64,000 bases of DNA from Caballeronia mineralivorans PML1(12) (GCF_001028175.1 NZ_AEJF01000258.1:42358-106357), one strand, 5' to 3'; shown: positions 42,928 to 52,343, counted from the stretch's first letter. Numbers and translations are program-made. Notes: generated by a model from the sequence alone, not told the origin.

Positions 42928-44826
42928 CTAACCCGGCTCAACGACCGCTTGCGTTTCTGGTTTGCCATGCGACATCCTGTTGATGCCGTTTAAGAATTGC
43001 TGAAAGGCTGCAGCAGGTAACGGCTTGCTCAACAAGAAGCCCTGCGCCTGATCACAATTCAGCGAGGCTAGCTTGTTCAACTGGGTTACCGTTTCAACAC
43101 CCTCTGCCACCACCTCCATGTTCAATGCACGCGCAAGCGTCACGATCGCCGACAAGAGCGCGCCTCCCTGCCTTTCGTGAACGTCCAGATCGCTGACGAA
43201 AAAGCGATCCACCTTGATCTGTCTGACCTGGAATCGTTGCAAGTACGCCAAGCTCGAATAGCCAGTTCCAAAATCATCGATGGCCATGTCAAAGCCGCGT
43301 GACTGGAATTTTTGAATGATCGCGGTCGTTTTGTCGGCGTTTTGCATCGCGACGGTTTCGGTGATTTCGAACATCACGCGCTCGGGCGCGACGCCCGCAC
43401 TCCGTACTATGGCGTCGATATGGTCGACCAGGTCCGGTACGTTGAACTGCACCGGCGACAGGTTGATCGCAATCTGGATAGCCGGTAATCCTAACGCGTC
43501 CCACCTGGCGATCAGGCGACACACTTCTGCAATGACCCAATTGCCAATCTGGACGATCTGCCCAGAGCGCTCGGCAGCTGGAATGAATTCCAGGGGAGGA
43601 ATGTCGCCGATTTCTGGATGCTGCCAACGAATCAACGCTTCCGCCCCGCTCAGAGACAAGTTAGCGATCTTGAATTTCGGCTGAAAAGACAGGCTCAGTT
43701 GCCCCTGCTCGAAGGCGCGTTGCAGATCACGCTGCAGGATCAGCGTGCCGAGCGCAGTGGTACTCATCGTAGGCTCGAAATACCGGAAGGTATTACGCCC
43801 ACTCTGCTTGGCGTCGTACATCGCTGCATCCGCGTTGTGCAACAACGTCGCGACGTCATTGCCGTCGCGCGGAAACACTGCGATTCCAATACTCGCGCTC
43901 ACCCGTAGCCGCACGCCGTTGATGACTATTTCGCGACAAAGCTCGCGCAGCACGTTATCGGTGATCTGTCCGGCGACCGACGGGTCGAGCAATCCACCCA
44001 CAACAATCACGAATTCGTCCCCACCGATACGGGCGACCATATCGTCGTGCCGCAAGTTCTGGCCCAGTCGGCTCGCGCAGGTCTTGAGGAAACCGTCCCC
44101 AACGGCACGGCCAAGCGAGTCATTGATGGTCTTGAAACCATCGAGGTTGACAAGCAGCACGGCGATCATCGAACCTCTCCGGGCGCAAGCCTCCATGGCT
44201 CGCTCGATGTGGGCTGTGAGCCAGAGCCGATTGGGCAGGTCCGTCAGCGTGTCGTGCGTGCCGAGATGGTCCAACTGGCTGTTTGCACGCCGGAGCGAGT
44301 CGGACAGGCCGCTCGTGTGCAATCCGAGGAAAGCGAGTGTTCCAATCAGCACCGTCAACGAACTCGCCGACACCGCCAGCGCGACCCAGTTCGCGTCGAG
44401 TTTGTTGACAGAAAGCCAGATGCTTCCCGTCGCGAAGTTGGCCGCGCCCCTACCGGCGTAGTGCATGCCTGTGATTGCCAGCGTCATGACGGTGCCGGCG
44501 ACGGCGATGCGCACGCGGGGGAGTTTTCCCCGGGTCACAGTGGATAGGGCAAGGAGCGAAACCACAGCAGCTAGCAGAAACGAAGCTGCCGTGAAGGAAA
44601 GATCGTATCCAACCCGGATGGGCAGCGCGAAAGCCATCATGCCGATAAAGTGCATCGACCAGATCCCGATTCCCATCGCAATGGCACCGCCGAGCAGCCA
44701 GTGCACACGTTGCCGTTTCTGCTGCAACGAAAAGATCCGCCCTGATAGTTCCAAGGCCGTATAGGAGGCGAGGAACACGACGATGAGTGAAAGAAAAACC
44801 AGTAAAGGGTTATAGATGCCGCTCAT
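42928..44826 (-). CDS. MHYT-GGDEF-EAL signalling protein
   Basis: A 632-residue membrane protein. The N-terminal integral MHYT sensor has about seven hydrophobic helices, with SMHFIGM near 57-63 and GMHYAG at 120-125, motifs thought to bind copper or a gas. A GGDEF domain (GGDEF at 268-272) and an EAL domain (EALIRW at 396-401, DFGTGYSSLAYL, EGVET) follow, both with active-site motifs intact. It may make or degrade c-di-GMP in response to oxygen, NO or CO. It is preceded by the GGDEF gene at 45012..46415 on the same strand, 185 bases away. Confidence 0.92.
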   Translation of the reverse strand: MSGIYNPLLVFLSLIVVFLASYTALELSGRIFSLQQKRQRVHWLLGGAIAMGIGIWSMHFIGMMAFALPIRVGYDLSFTAASFLLAAVVSLLALSTVTRGKLPRVRIAVAGTVMTLAITGMHYAGRGAANFATGSIWLSVNKLDANWVALAVSASSLTVLIGTLAFLGLHTSGLSDSLRRANSQLDHLGTHDTLTDLPNRLWLTAHIERAMEACARRGSMIAVLLVNLDGFKTINDSLGRAVGDGFLKTCASRLGQNLRHDDMVARIGGDEFVIVVGGLLDPSVAGQITDNVLRELCREIVINGVRLRVSASIGIAVFPRDGNDVATLLHNADAAMYDAKQSGRNTFRYFEPTMSTTALGTLILQRDLQRAFEQGQLSLSFQPKFKIANLSLSGAEALIRWQHPEIGDIPPLEFIPAAERSGQIVQIGNWVIAEVCRLIARWDALGLPAIQIAINLSPVQFNVPDLVDHIDAIVRSAGVAPERVMFEITETVAMQNADKTTAIIQKFQSRGFDMAIDDFGTGYSSLAYLQRFQVRQIKVDRFFVSDLDVHERQGGALLSAIVTLARALNMEVVAEGVETVTQLNKLASLNCDQAQGFLLSKPLPAAAFQQFLNGINRMSHGKPETQAVVEPG

Positions 44827-45011
44827 GACCGTGGTCCCCTAAATGGATGCTGCACACCGCTTGCGTTGACAGCGAGGTTTAAACGCAATGGTCAGAAGCA
44901 GCAAACATTCAACTCTCTTTAACGGATTGGCTCCTTTTTGGGGGAGATCGGTATGTCGCGCTACCGCTTGCTTCTGCGCGAGTCCTCTGGTCGCTTTGAT
45001 AGGCGTCGCCC

Positions 45012-46415
45012 CTACGCCGCAACCACGCAGTTGCGGCCCTGGTGTTTTGCGCGATAGAGTCGTTCGTCAGCGACACGCAGAAGCGTATCGATCGTGTCGC
45101 CATCGTGCCCGAACTGCGACACCCCAATACTCACGGTCACCTCGACCAAGCGCCCGATCCCGGCCTCGAATGCACTGCGTGCGATGGCCACTCGAACACG
45201 CTCGCCGATTGTGCGAGCCGCTTCAAGCAGCGACTGTGGAAGCAGCACCATGAATTCCTCTCCACCTACGCGAGCGAAACCGTCGTAAGGGCGGATCGCC
45301 TCAAGGCACGTCTGTACGAAGCGCCGCAAGACCTCGTCGCCGATCTGGTGGCCGTACGAGTCATTGATCGCCTTGAAGTTGTCGAGGTCAAGTGCGAGCA
45401 GGGAAAAGGGAGCGCCGCCTCGTTTGGCCCGCGTGATCTCGGCCTCGACGCTTTCGATGAACTGACGTCGATTCGCAGCGCCGGTCAAGGGGTCCGTGGC
45501 GGCAAGACGCTCGAGCTTTTGGTTAGTGTGCTGCAGTTCCTGCAGCGCGCTTTCGGTACGGGCCATTGCCTCGGCCAGCCGGGCGGTCAATTCCTCCTGG
45601 CTGTAAATGGTCGAGAATGAGCGTGTAGTACGGAAAGCCGCCACAACACCATAGCTGAGCAGAAAAAACCCCGCGGCGAAGATGGCGTGCGCGAGCCACC
45701 ACATATGATTCCACGGTCGCCCCAGAATGAATGCAAGTGAAGATAGCGCGAACCACGTGATCGAAATGCCATAGATCACCATGAGCGGCGAGCGAATCCG
45801 GCGCAACATCAACGTCATCACGTTCAATATCGAAAATACCAGCGCACCCCCTTCCATCGATAGACGCACCATCAGGCTGCCAGCGATGGCCGAGTTCGCC
45901 ACGTAAGCGACTGCGATATCAACCAGCACGAAGAATCCGAGCCACATCGTCCAATCACGAGCATTTGAGCGTTTCTCGACGCGCTCGGGCGGACGATGAT
46001 ACGAGAGCAGCCCGACAAACAGCAGGATCGACATCACGAGGCGGGAAGCCGGTCCATAGAGTAGAAACAGCCACATATTGTGATGCGCGAGCCCCGTGAA
46101 AGCGCCGTGCAGTGCATAGATCAATACGAAGCCGAGAAAACCCAATGTGAGCCAGCGTAGTAGGGGCTCACCCGAGGACCGGTAGCAAGTCCATGTCACA
46201 TAGGTGACGAAAAAGCCCTCAAGCGTGGCGGCGGCGATGGCGATTTCATGGAATGCGTGATTCTCAAATTTCAGCGTCGGATCTTGTGCGAAATACAGAT
46301 AGGCGATCAGACAAGCGGGGACTAGCGCAAACGCGATCAGCAACAGCTGCGTATAGACTTTTAGCAGTCGCCAGATTGCGGGGGGCGCTTCGCGAACAGC
46401 AATGTTCATCCTCAT
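45012..46415 (-). CDS. Membrane-anchored diguanylate cyclase (GGDEF)
   Basis: A 467-residue protein. About seven hydrophobic segments span residues 25-260, then a short coiled coil (ELTARLAEAMARTESALQELQHTNQKLERL, 275-304) leads to a GGDEF domain with LTGAANRRQFI, LDLDNFKAINDSYGH and GGEEF at 384-388, so cyclase activity is likely. No EAL domain. The membrane part resembles no sensor I can name. It stands third in a row of c-di-GMP genes. Confidence 0.9.
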   Translation of the reverse strand: MRMNIAVREAPPAIWRLLKVYTQLLLIAFALVPACLIAYLYFAQDPTLKFENHAFHEIAIAAATLEGFFVTYVTWTCYRSSGEPLLRWLTLGFLGFVLIYALHGAFTGLAHHNMWLFLLYGPASRLVMSILLFVGLLSYHRPPERVEKRSNARDWTMWLGFFVLVDIAVAYVANSAIAGSLMVRLSMEGGALVFSILNVMTLMLRRIRSPLMVIYGISITWFALSSLAFILGRPWNHMWWLAHAIFAAGFFLLSYGVVAAFRTTRSFSTIYSQEELTARLAEAMARTESALQELQHTNQKLERLAATDPLTGAANRRQFIESVEAEITRAKRGGAPFSLLALDLDNFKAINDSYGHQIGDEVLRRFVQTCLEAIRPYDGFARVGGEEFMVLLPQSLLEAARTIGERVRVAIARSAFEAGIGRLVEVTVSIGVSQFGHDGDTIDTLLRVADERLYRAKHQGRNCVVAA

Positions 46416-46987
46416 ACGCCACCTCCATTAACTTTGATATTCTCAGCCGTTTCGCATAAAACGATTTCAACGCTCCTCTTATTGTGGCTGTGGGTACCCT
46501 CGAGTCTGAGTCATTTATGGACGTTATCAATTGATTCTTAATGGGCGAGCACCACCAATTTTGCACTATACCCGATATACGCAACGGGCTCCCTGCCTCT
46601 AGCCCATTGCGCTACTCGGTCGTTCGCTTTTATATGGATTCAAAATCGAAGGTCTAGTGTGTAATGACGGAAACGGTGCGAACAGGCCGTGGTTCGCTTA
46701 TAGAGTGGTTATTATCGGGTCGGGCCTGATTTCGCATAGTTGTCGGTGGCCGGTTGACTAAGACTAGCTTGTTTTACATTTAATTGTTGCTTTATATTTC
46801 AGTAACTACTGCCGTATACGGGCCACCGCACATACAAACAGTTCTCACAAACGTTCGGCGACCTACCCATCATTTGAATATTTTTTTGCGGCCGATCGTG
46901 GTGTTGTTTTCGTGAGCACAAGGCATTGGGCAGTAGGCGATTCAAAAGGTCTTGAGGACAAAGTGACGGATCACCTCTTCGATCCTG
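46416..46987. other. Intergenic region before IS5 remnant
   Basis: About 570 AT-richer bases with only short frames. It should contain the promoter of the GGDEF gene; no element is clear. Nothing else was recognised. Confidence 0.5.
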
Positions 46988-47345
46988 ATGGATGCGAAAC
47001 TAGCACAACGCCGATTGGCACCATTACACCCCGATGATGAAGTCCCCGTGCCGAACTGGCGGGAATACGAACTAGGCTTCGGTCGTGACAGTCTCACGGT
47101 TTGGATTACGTCCGAAGCACTGGCGTAGTGGCAAGCTGAACCGTACGCGATGCACGGCGGTCAGGCGCGCTATTCGGACCTGGCGCTTGAGCCCGTGCTG
47201 GTGGTGGGTTGGACCTTCGAGCTGCAGTTGCGTCAGACCGGAAGCCGGATGCGCCTGCGATCGCCATGATGGGTCTAACGATGCCGATCACCGTTTGCAC
47301 GATCATGAGCCGTCGTTCAAACGTAAGCCTGCGCGAGAGAATTGG
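46988..47345 (+). pseudogene. IS5-family transposase remnant
   Basis: Frame starting at ATG 46988 gives MDAKLAQRRLAPLHP...NWREYELGFGRDSLTVWITSEALA, then a stop codon, then GGQARYSDLALEPVLVV...ELQLRQT. After a frameshift, MMGLTMPITVCTIMSRRS follows. These match the N-terminal 120 residues of IS5-family transposases (NWxEYN..L..RG.LTxW; GGQxxYSDxAI; GLTIxVPDxTTxxRR). The catalytic DDE part is absent. Confidence 0.7.
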
Positions 47346-47399
47346 CGGCTGTAGTACAAATGGGTGCTCGGGTCGGGAACTTCTTATAGATGGGATGCT

Positions 47400-47589
47400 T
47401 TACCGCGCAGACAGGCCGACATTCCAAACGGCGGGCAACCATGTCTTTGAGGCCAAGCGTCACAAGGTGATATTGGCCTTTGCGAATGCGATGCATCAAC
47501 TCGACTTCCAAAATCGTAGTTGTGGCGTTCCTGACCCGTTTAAAGCGGAGCATCACGTTCGTTCTGGACTTGATATTGCGATGGTCTTG
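47400..47589 (-). pseudogene. IS6-family transposase C-terminal remnant
   Basis: Reads QDHRNIKSRTNVMLRFKRVRNATTTI and VELMHRIRKGQYHL, matching the C-terminus of IS6/IS26-type transposases (DHRxIKxR..PMLGFKxFxxAxxTI.GIEL.xxIxKGQ). A frameshift near the end leads to WNVGLSAR and a stop at 47402..47400. The upstream part of the gene is cut exactly where a group II intron 3' end begins. Confidence 0.7.
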
Positions 47590-47897
47590 GTCGGGTAGCC
47601 GTACCGCATTGCTGCGGTACGGCCCCCTGAGAACCGTACGTGCGCCTTTAGGAGCATACGGCTCAAGCCTCTACAAAGGCGTCTGTCACCCGGTGGCACA
47701 ACTCCTTTTCAGGCGTATTGCGGAGTTCTACGGCAATTGAGATGGTGCACTCGAAGGTTGCTTGCGGCAGCGGTCCCGCCGTCAGTTTGCTTCACAATAT
47801 GCGAAACCTCCCAGCGGGAGTTCATTGTGATGGGCTGCTGACAGTGGGAGCACATGCCATCTTGCCTTAGCCAGACACGGTACAGCTTACCGTGCCC
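47590..47897 (-). mobile_element. 3' remnant of a group II intron
   Basis: On the minus strand: a reverse transcriptase C-terminal HNH fragment, then a 34-base domain V-like sequence (47664..47631, GAGCCGTATGCTCC...GTACGGTTC), then a domain VI-like hairpin with perfect 10-base arms CCGTACCGCA/TGCGGTACGG (47599-47608 and 47613-47622) and an unpaired A at 47596 seven bases from a likely 3' end at 47590. The following exon is IS6 transposase coding sequence. The 5' part of the intron is missing, so it cannot splice or move. Confidence 0.7.
47709..47897 (-). pseudogene. Group II intron reverse transcriptase C-terminal HNH fragment
   Basis: About 62 codons: GHGKLYRVWLRQDGMCSHC, ITMNSRWEVSHIVKQTDGG, NLRVHHLNC. 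The CxxC, SHIV and HxxC groups match the HNH endonuclease tail of intron maturases. All catalytic reverse transcriptase motifs are absent. Upstream codons of the open frame read antisense of a toxin gene and are not part of it. Confidence 0.7.
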
Positions 47898-47898
47898 T

Positions 47899-48109
47899 CG
47901 CGCCGAGTTCAGCATCTTCTGATTCGAAGCCGGTTCAGGATGGCGTGCTGGAGATGCGTATCGACTTCGGTCCGGGCTATCAAGTGTATTACGCCCGCGA
48001 GGGCCGTGTCGTTTATCTGTTGCTGTGTGGCGGCGACAAGTCCACACAGAAGGCGGATATCAAACGGGCAGTAACAATGTGGGCAACGATCAAGAAGGAA
48101 CGACCATGA
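47899..48109 (+). pseudogene. Truncated RelE/HigB-type toxin (addiction module killer protein)
   Basis: The C-terminal half is clear: SKPVQDGVLEMRIDFGPGY then QVYYAREGRVVYLLLCGGDKSTQKADIKRAV, stopping at 48109. Upstream, RAEFSIF fits the preceding part only in another frame, consistent with a two-base deletion near 47920, and the first third is lost at the intron remnant. The stop overlaps the antitoxin ATG by four bases, the usual toxin-antitoxin arrangement. The toxin is almost certainly inactive. Confidence 0.75.
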
Positions 48110-48399
48110 GCAAAATCAAGATTTCTCGCTTCGACATAGCGGAGCACCTGGACAGCGAGGAAATGATTGCCGAATACATCAATGCGGCGCTCGAAGAGGG
48201 CGACGTCGATGTGTTGATGGCGGCGATCAGTGACGTGGCGAAAGCGCGCGGCATTAGCAAAGTAGCCGCCGACGCCGGGGTCGGGCGCGAGAGCCTTTAC
48301 AAGACGCTAGCGGGTGGCACGAAACCTAAGGCCGAGACAGTGTTCAAGCTACTGGCGGCATTGGGCGTCAAACTGCAAGCAGCGCCAGCGCACGCCTAA
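48106..48399 (+). CDS. HTH-type addiction module antitoxin
   Basis: A 97-residue protein: FDIAEHLDSEEMIAEYINAALEEGDVDVLMAAISDVAKARGISKVAADAGVGRESLYKTLAGGTKPKAETVFKLLAALGVKL, the signature of HigA-like antitoxins paired with RelE/HigB-type toxins. The helix-turn-helix covers about residues 50-80. It binds the operon promoter and neutralises the toxin. Here the toxin gene before it is broken, so the antitoxin is an orphan that may still protect against a related toxin elsewhere. Confidence 0.88.
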   Translation: MSKIKISRFDIAEHLDSEEMIAEYINAALEEGDVDVLMAAISDVAKARGISKVAADAGVGRESLYKTLAGGTKPKAETVFKLLAALGVKLQAAPAHA

Positions 48400-48681
48400 C
48401 ACCGACATCAGGTACCGTCTTCTCCGGCGCCGGCGCGGGCAATATGGAGTAGACCTTGGGCTATGACGACGGTTGCGTTGCTGGCCATGCCCGCCGCGCC
48501 GTTCTTCAGCATAGCGATCGGCATCGACACGGCGAGTCGCGTGCACGGTACGCTGGCCTGCCCGCGGGACGGGCTCAACGCCCTGGGGAAAAGATCGTCT
48601 TGAAATCACTCCGATCAAGCTCAGTGAGAGAGCAAACGGTGATGGGAATAACCTTCTCGGTGTGGTGAAATACGGTCACGC

Positions 48682-49020
48682 TTGGCGCCGGGTGCCGCGC
48701 ATGTGATGCACAGCCATCCGAACAATTTTCTGAGCGGTGTGTACTACGTGCAGGTTCCGTTGGGTGCCAACATGATCAATTTCCATGATCCGCGGCCGCA
48801 GACCGCGATCATTCGTCCGCCGGTGATCGAATTGACGGCCTATAACAATGACCAGACTGTGATGTGCGTCGATGACGGTACCTTGCTGGTGTTCCCGGCC
48901 TGGCTGCCGCACTCGGTTTCGAGTAACGGCGGTAAAGAGCGAAGGATAAGCGTCAGCTTTAACGTGATGTTTGTCGCTTACGAAGAAACAATGAGTCCGC
49001 CGCTGCGGAGTGGGTTCTGA
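48682..49020 (+). pseudogene. 2OG-Fe(II) oxygenase C-terminal fragment
   Basis: About 112 codons: PGAAHVMHSHPNNFLSGVYYVQVP, INFHDPRPQ, LLVFPAWLPHSVSSNGG, RISVSFNVMF. This is the C-terminal half of the TIGR02466-type putative 2-oxoglutarate oxygenase (about 200 residues when whole), with the metal His residues. The start is missing, and just upstream HAW occurs in another frame, suggesting a frameshift. Probably dead. Confidence 0.7.
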
Positions 49021-49204
49021 AATAAACGCCCCGGATCGATTGCACGTGATTAGCAATAGACATAGAAGTTCGAAGGACAGTAACGCGTCGGTTCGACAGT
49101 TTGACCAACATGCGAACGGCAGAACCCCTGTCCATCAGTGAGGACATTTCGCCACTTTAAGTCAGACGCGAGCAGGTCAGTTCGCAGACAGCACCGCTCC
49201 CGGC

Positions 49205-49444
49205 TCAGGTCGCAGCCAAGGCGTCGGCTCGCAAATCTTGGGAGAGATCACCGGTCGGCGCTACGGCGCTGATCAAATCGAGCAGAGCGGCTAGCCGTTG
49301 TTTGTCTTGAACTCGGAGTCCTGGGCGCGCTAAAAGACCCTCTACGTGCGTAGACCAGTAGGTGCTACGAATCAAACGTGGACGCCGAACGAGTTCGTGC
49401 AACGTCTTTTCCACCATGTCGATTTCTGCGCTTACCGACTTCAT
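49205..49444 (-). CDS. Small hypothetical protein
   Basis: A 79-residue protein: MKSVSAEIDMVEKTLHELVRR, STHVEGLLARPGLRVQDKQRLAALLDLI. ATG at 49444 has GGAG six bases upstream. The sequence is helical and charged with a repeated LLDL-type pattern. No family recognised. The open frame runs to 49513, but the internal start has the better signal. Confidence 0.5.
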   Translation of the reverse strand: MKSVSAEIDMVEKTLHELVRRPRLIRSTYWSTHVEGLLARPGLRVQDKQRLAALLDLISAVAPTGDLSQDLRADALAAT

Positions 49445-49808
49445 TACGTTCTCCGGTCTAATAGGTAGCGCTCTGTATGACGACAAGAATGGGGAAAACT
49501 TTAGCCGGCTCACCCCAAAATGTTTTGTTGCAATGCAAAATCTCGCTTACGGACGATGGGGTACTGAAGCCGTTCTTGAGAATCCGGGCGTGGGACACAT
49601 ATCTTGGGTTAAATCGATGGCTGCGACTTCGTCCCCCGCGCTCTCCTCAAACTCGGGAGTCAGCGCTCTCCTCCACAGGACTCGATGAACACACTCTACG
49701 AATCGCTGTGTCACCGCTTCGTATGTTTCAGAGGATCTTGGGAAACAACTCGCAGCCTTGACGCAATGCGCGAAGCCCGCGCCGAACTTGTCTACAGCAA
49801 CGGATGCA

Positions 49809-50033
49809 TTAGGGCGTTTCTCCTTCCTGCGGCTTTTCGTCAAGATTGCTCCTGAACTCGCCCTTCTTGTGTGAACCGTCGCAGAACGGCTTGTTGTGCG
49901 AGTGGCCGCATCGACATAGCCAGACCTCATCCTTATCCACCTCGATATTGTTCCCGCCTTGGGTGGTAATCTTGAAGTCGCCCTTGATGTGGTATGGGCC
50001 GTCGTTGCGGGGGGTGATAATTGCAGTTGCCAT
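49809..50033 (-). CDS. CDGSH iron-sulfur domain protein
   Basis: A 74-residue protein with the CDGSH motif CRCGHSHNKPFCDGSHKKGEF (residues about 42-62): three Cys and one His that bind a 2Fe-2S cluster. N-terminal part: IITPRNDGPYHIKGDFKI, common to small bacterial CDGSH proteins. Start at 50033 (MATAIITP). Likely a soluble electron-transfer or redox-sensing protein. Confidence 0.92.
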   Translation of the reverse strand: MATAIITPRNDGPYHIKGDFKITTQGGNNIEVDKDEVWLCRCGHSHNKPFCDGSHKKGEFRSNLDEKPQEGETP

Positions 50034-50210
50034 TTGCGCCTCCGATGATTGTGAATCGCACGGTCCCGCATAGGTTAGGGACACTCGATGCGGCAACCTG
50101 AATACAGGTCAAATTTCAGTCTATATCTGATACCGCGCCAAGGTGCGGCGCGCATCGCGGCATCGCACAAAAACCAGTCGAACGTTCGCCGCAGATGGTG
50201 TGAGGACATC

Positions 50211-50585
50211 ATGATCTGGCTCGCCGATGCGGTGCTCGTCATACACGCGCTGATCGCGCTCTTTATCGTGGGCGGGCTTGCGGCGATCTGGGTTGGCGCG
50301 GGCCTCGGTTGGAAATGGGTACGCCTTCGGCTATTCCGGCTTGCTCATCTGTTCGCGATCGGCTTGGTGTCGACCCTGTCGCTGCTGGGTATGGCTTGCC
50401 CCCTGACTGTGCTGGAAGACTGGCTGCGCAATGGCTCGGTTGGGGCGCAAGGTTTCATCCAGCGTTGGGTGAGCCGTCTGCTCTATTACGATGTGTCGGC
50501 CTGGGTGTTCACGCTCGCCTACGCGGTGTTTGCCCTGGTGGTGGTGCTGACCTGGCGCCTGGTTCCGCCCCGACAACGCATGTAA
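50211..50585 (+). CDS. DUF2784 family membrane protein
   Basis: A 124-residue protein with four hydrophobic segments: LADAVLVIHALIALFIVGGLAAIWV, LAHLFAIGLVSTLSLLGMACPLTVLEDWL, and WVFTLAYAVFALVVVLTW near the end. The CPLTxLExWLR motif and RLLYYDVSAWVF are DUF2784 features. Function unknown. ATG at 50211 is chosen since the domain begins there; the frame is open from 50088. Confidence 0.88.
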   Translation: MIWLADAVLVIHALIALFIVGGLAAIWVGAGLGWKWVRLRLFRLAHLFAIGLVSTLSLLGMACPLTVLEDWLRNGSVGAQGFIQRWVSRLLYYDVSAWVFTLAYAVFALVVVLTWRLVPPRQRM

Positions 50586-50609
50586 CTCAAGGGTGCTTTG
50601 CCATGCGAT

Positions 50610-52343
50610 CTACCGCGCTTTCGTTGTGTCGAGAAGACGGGCGGCTTCACGCCTCGCCTGCTCGGCCTCACGCGGTCGTTGGATCTGGCTGAGGAGCGTA
50701 CTCAGGTTGCCGAGTGTCCGCGCTTCATCCTGACGGTAGGCTACGGGATTAGCTCGCGACAGAGTCCGGTAAAGGTCCAGCGCGTGCCGATAGACGTCTT
50801 CCGCCTCGCTTGGGTGCCCGCTGTGACTAAAAAGCACACCTAGATTGTTCAGCGTCCGCGCTTCGTCCGGCTGGTAGGTAGTGGGGTTTTCCAGCGCGAG
50901 CGCACGATAGATTTGCAACGCATCCTGATAAGCCTGCTGTGCCTCCTTCGGCCGTTGCGTGGCACGATAGAGCGCGCCAAGATTGCTCAGCGTGCGCGCC
51001 ACATCGGGTCGGTAGAGCGCTGGACTCTCCCGGGCAAGCTGCTGCCGGATCGTTAGCGCTTCCGTGTAGGCATGTTCTGCTTCCTGCAGTTGCTGCATGG
51101 CGCTATAGAGGTTGCCGAGATTGTTGAGCGTACGCGCGAGTGCCGGGCGATAGGCCGCGGGGTTGCCGCGCGCGAGAGCCTGCTGGATGTCCAGCGCCTC
51201 GCGATACGCCTGCTCCGCATCGCTCATGCGCTGTGTGGCGCCGTACAGGATGCCGAGGTCGTTGAGCGTCTTCGCGATATCGGGCTTGTAGGTCGCGGGG
51301 TCGCGATAGGCCAATGCACGATCGATGTCCAGCGCTTCGCGGTAAGCATCCGCTGCGTCCTTCAGGCGCTGGGTATCGCGATATAGGACGCCGAGGTTGT
51401 CGAGGCTTTCTGCCACAGCGGGCCCGTAGGCCACAGGGTTCTGTCGCGCCAGTACCCAATAGATCTCCAGTGCCCGCAGGTAGGCGAGCTCCGCCTCCCT
51501 TGGCCGCTGCAGCCCAATGTAAAGGTCACCGAGTTTGTCGAGCGTGCGCGCAATTTGGGGTTGGTCGGCGGGCTTCTCCTGCGCAAGCGCCTGATAACGC
51601 GACAGCAGCGTGCGGTAAATCGGTTCCGCACGTTCAAACTCGCGTTGCTCTTGCAAAGTGTCTGAAAATGCAGTCGCAATGTCGGTGTCTTCCGGTTGCA
51701 ACGCGTAGGCCTTTTCCAGATACGGCAGTGCATTCCGCGGCGTGAAGCGCAGCAACTCGATTTCGCCAGCCTCATAACAACGCGCCGCGAACACCTGCAC
51801 GGTTCCCTGATTTTTGGCAAGCAGCTTGGTCAGCAGTTGTGATGCATCATCCAGATCGAAGCGCTCAAGCGCTTCGTATATCCGCAGTTCAAGAGGATCC
51901 GAACTCCGTGCGAGCGCGGTTCTGCGCAGCAGATCCTCGTAACGTACGGCCCATTTCCGGGCTTCGGCCACCGGGTCTGCGTCGGGCAGCGCCCTGATTT
52001 GCTCGGCAAGGCGCTCGATTAGCGGTTCGATGTTGGCGAACGCGCTATCGGTCCTGCGCGCCATGCGGCCCGATTGCGCATGTACGGCACCCAGTATCAC
52101 GTTGGCCGCTCTCGCGAGCGAGACTATCTGGGCATTGGAGAGTCTCGCGCCCTTCACCGCTTGATTCAACTCGGTGGTCATGCGGCTGAGGGGTCGGAGC
52201 GGGAATCCACAATCGGCCTGTAGCTTGAGGCCGTCTTTGACATCGACCTCGGACAACGCCGGAGAACACGAACTCGCCGCGTTCGCAGCCAGGCATCCTC
52301 CGCACAACACGGCCATCGCCACGCCCGACAGAATCTTGCGCAC
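50610..52343 (-). CDS. Secreted tetratricopeptide repeat protein
   Basis: A 577-residue protein with a signal peptide (MRKILSGVAMAVLCGGCLAA, cleaved near NAAS). After an N-terminal helical region (30-200), about seven TPR units of about 42 residues each, similar to kinesin light chain-type repeats, run from about residue 258 to the end; each has the form LNNLGxLYxxxQRxxEAExAYxxALxIxxxLA. The repeats are visible as a 126-base periodicity in DNA. Function is protein-protein interaction in the periplasm, partner unknown. Confidence 0.9.
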   Translation of the reverse strand: MRKILSGVAMAVLCGGCLAANAASSCSPALSEVDVKDGLKLQADCGFPLRPLSRMTTELNQAVKGARLSNAQIVSLARAANVILGAVHAQSGRMARRTDSAFANIEPLIERLAEQIRALPDADPVAEARKWAVRYEDLLRRTALARSSDPLELRIYEALERFDLDDASQLLTKLLAKNQGTVQVFAARCYEAGEIELLRFTPRNALPYLEKAYALQPEDTDIATAFSDTLQEQREFERAEPIYRTLLSRYQALAQEKPADQPQIARTLDKLGDLYIGLQRPREAELAYLRALEIYWVLARQNPVAYGPAVAESLDNLGVLYRDTQRLKDAADAYREALDIDRALAYRDPATYKPDIAKTLNDLGILYGATQRMSDAEQAYREALDIQQALARGNPAAYRPALARTLNNLGNLYSAMQQLQEAEHAYTEALTIRQQLARESPALYRPDVARTLSNLGALYRATQRPKEAQQAYQDALQIYRALALENPTTYQPDEARTLNNLGVLFSHSGHPSEAEDVYRHALDLYRTLSRANPVAYRQDEARTLGNLSTLLSQIQRPREAEQARREAARLLDTTKAR

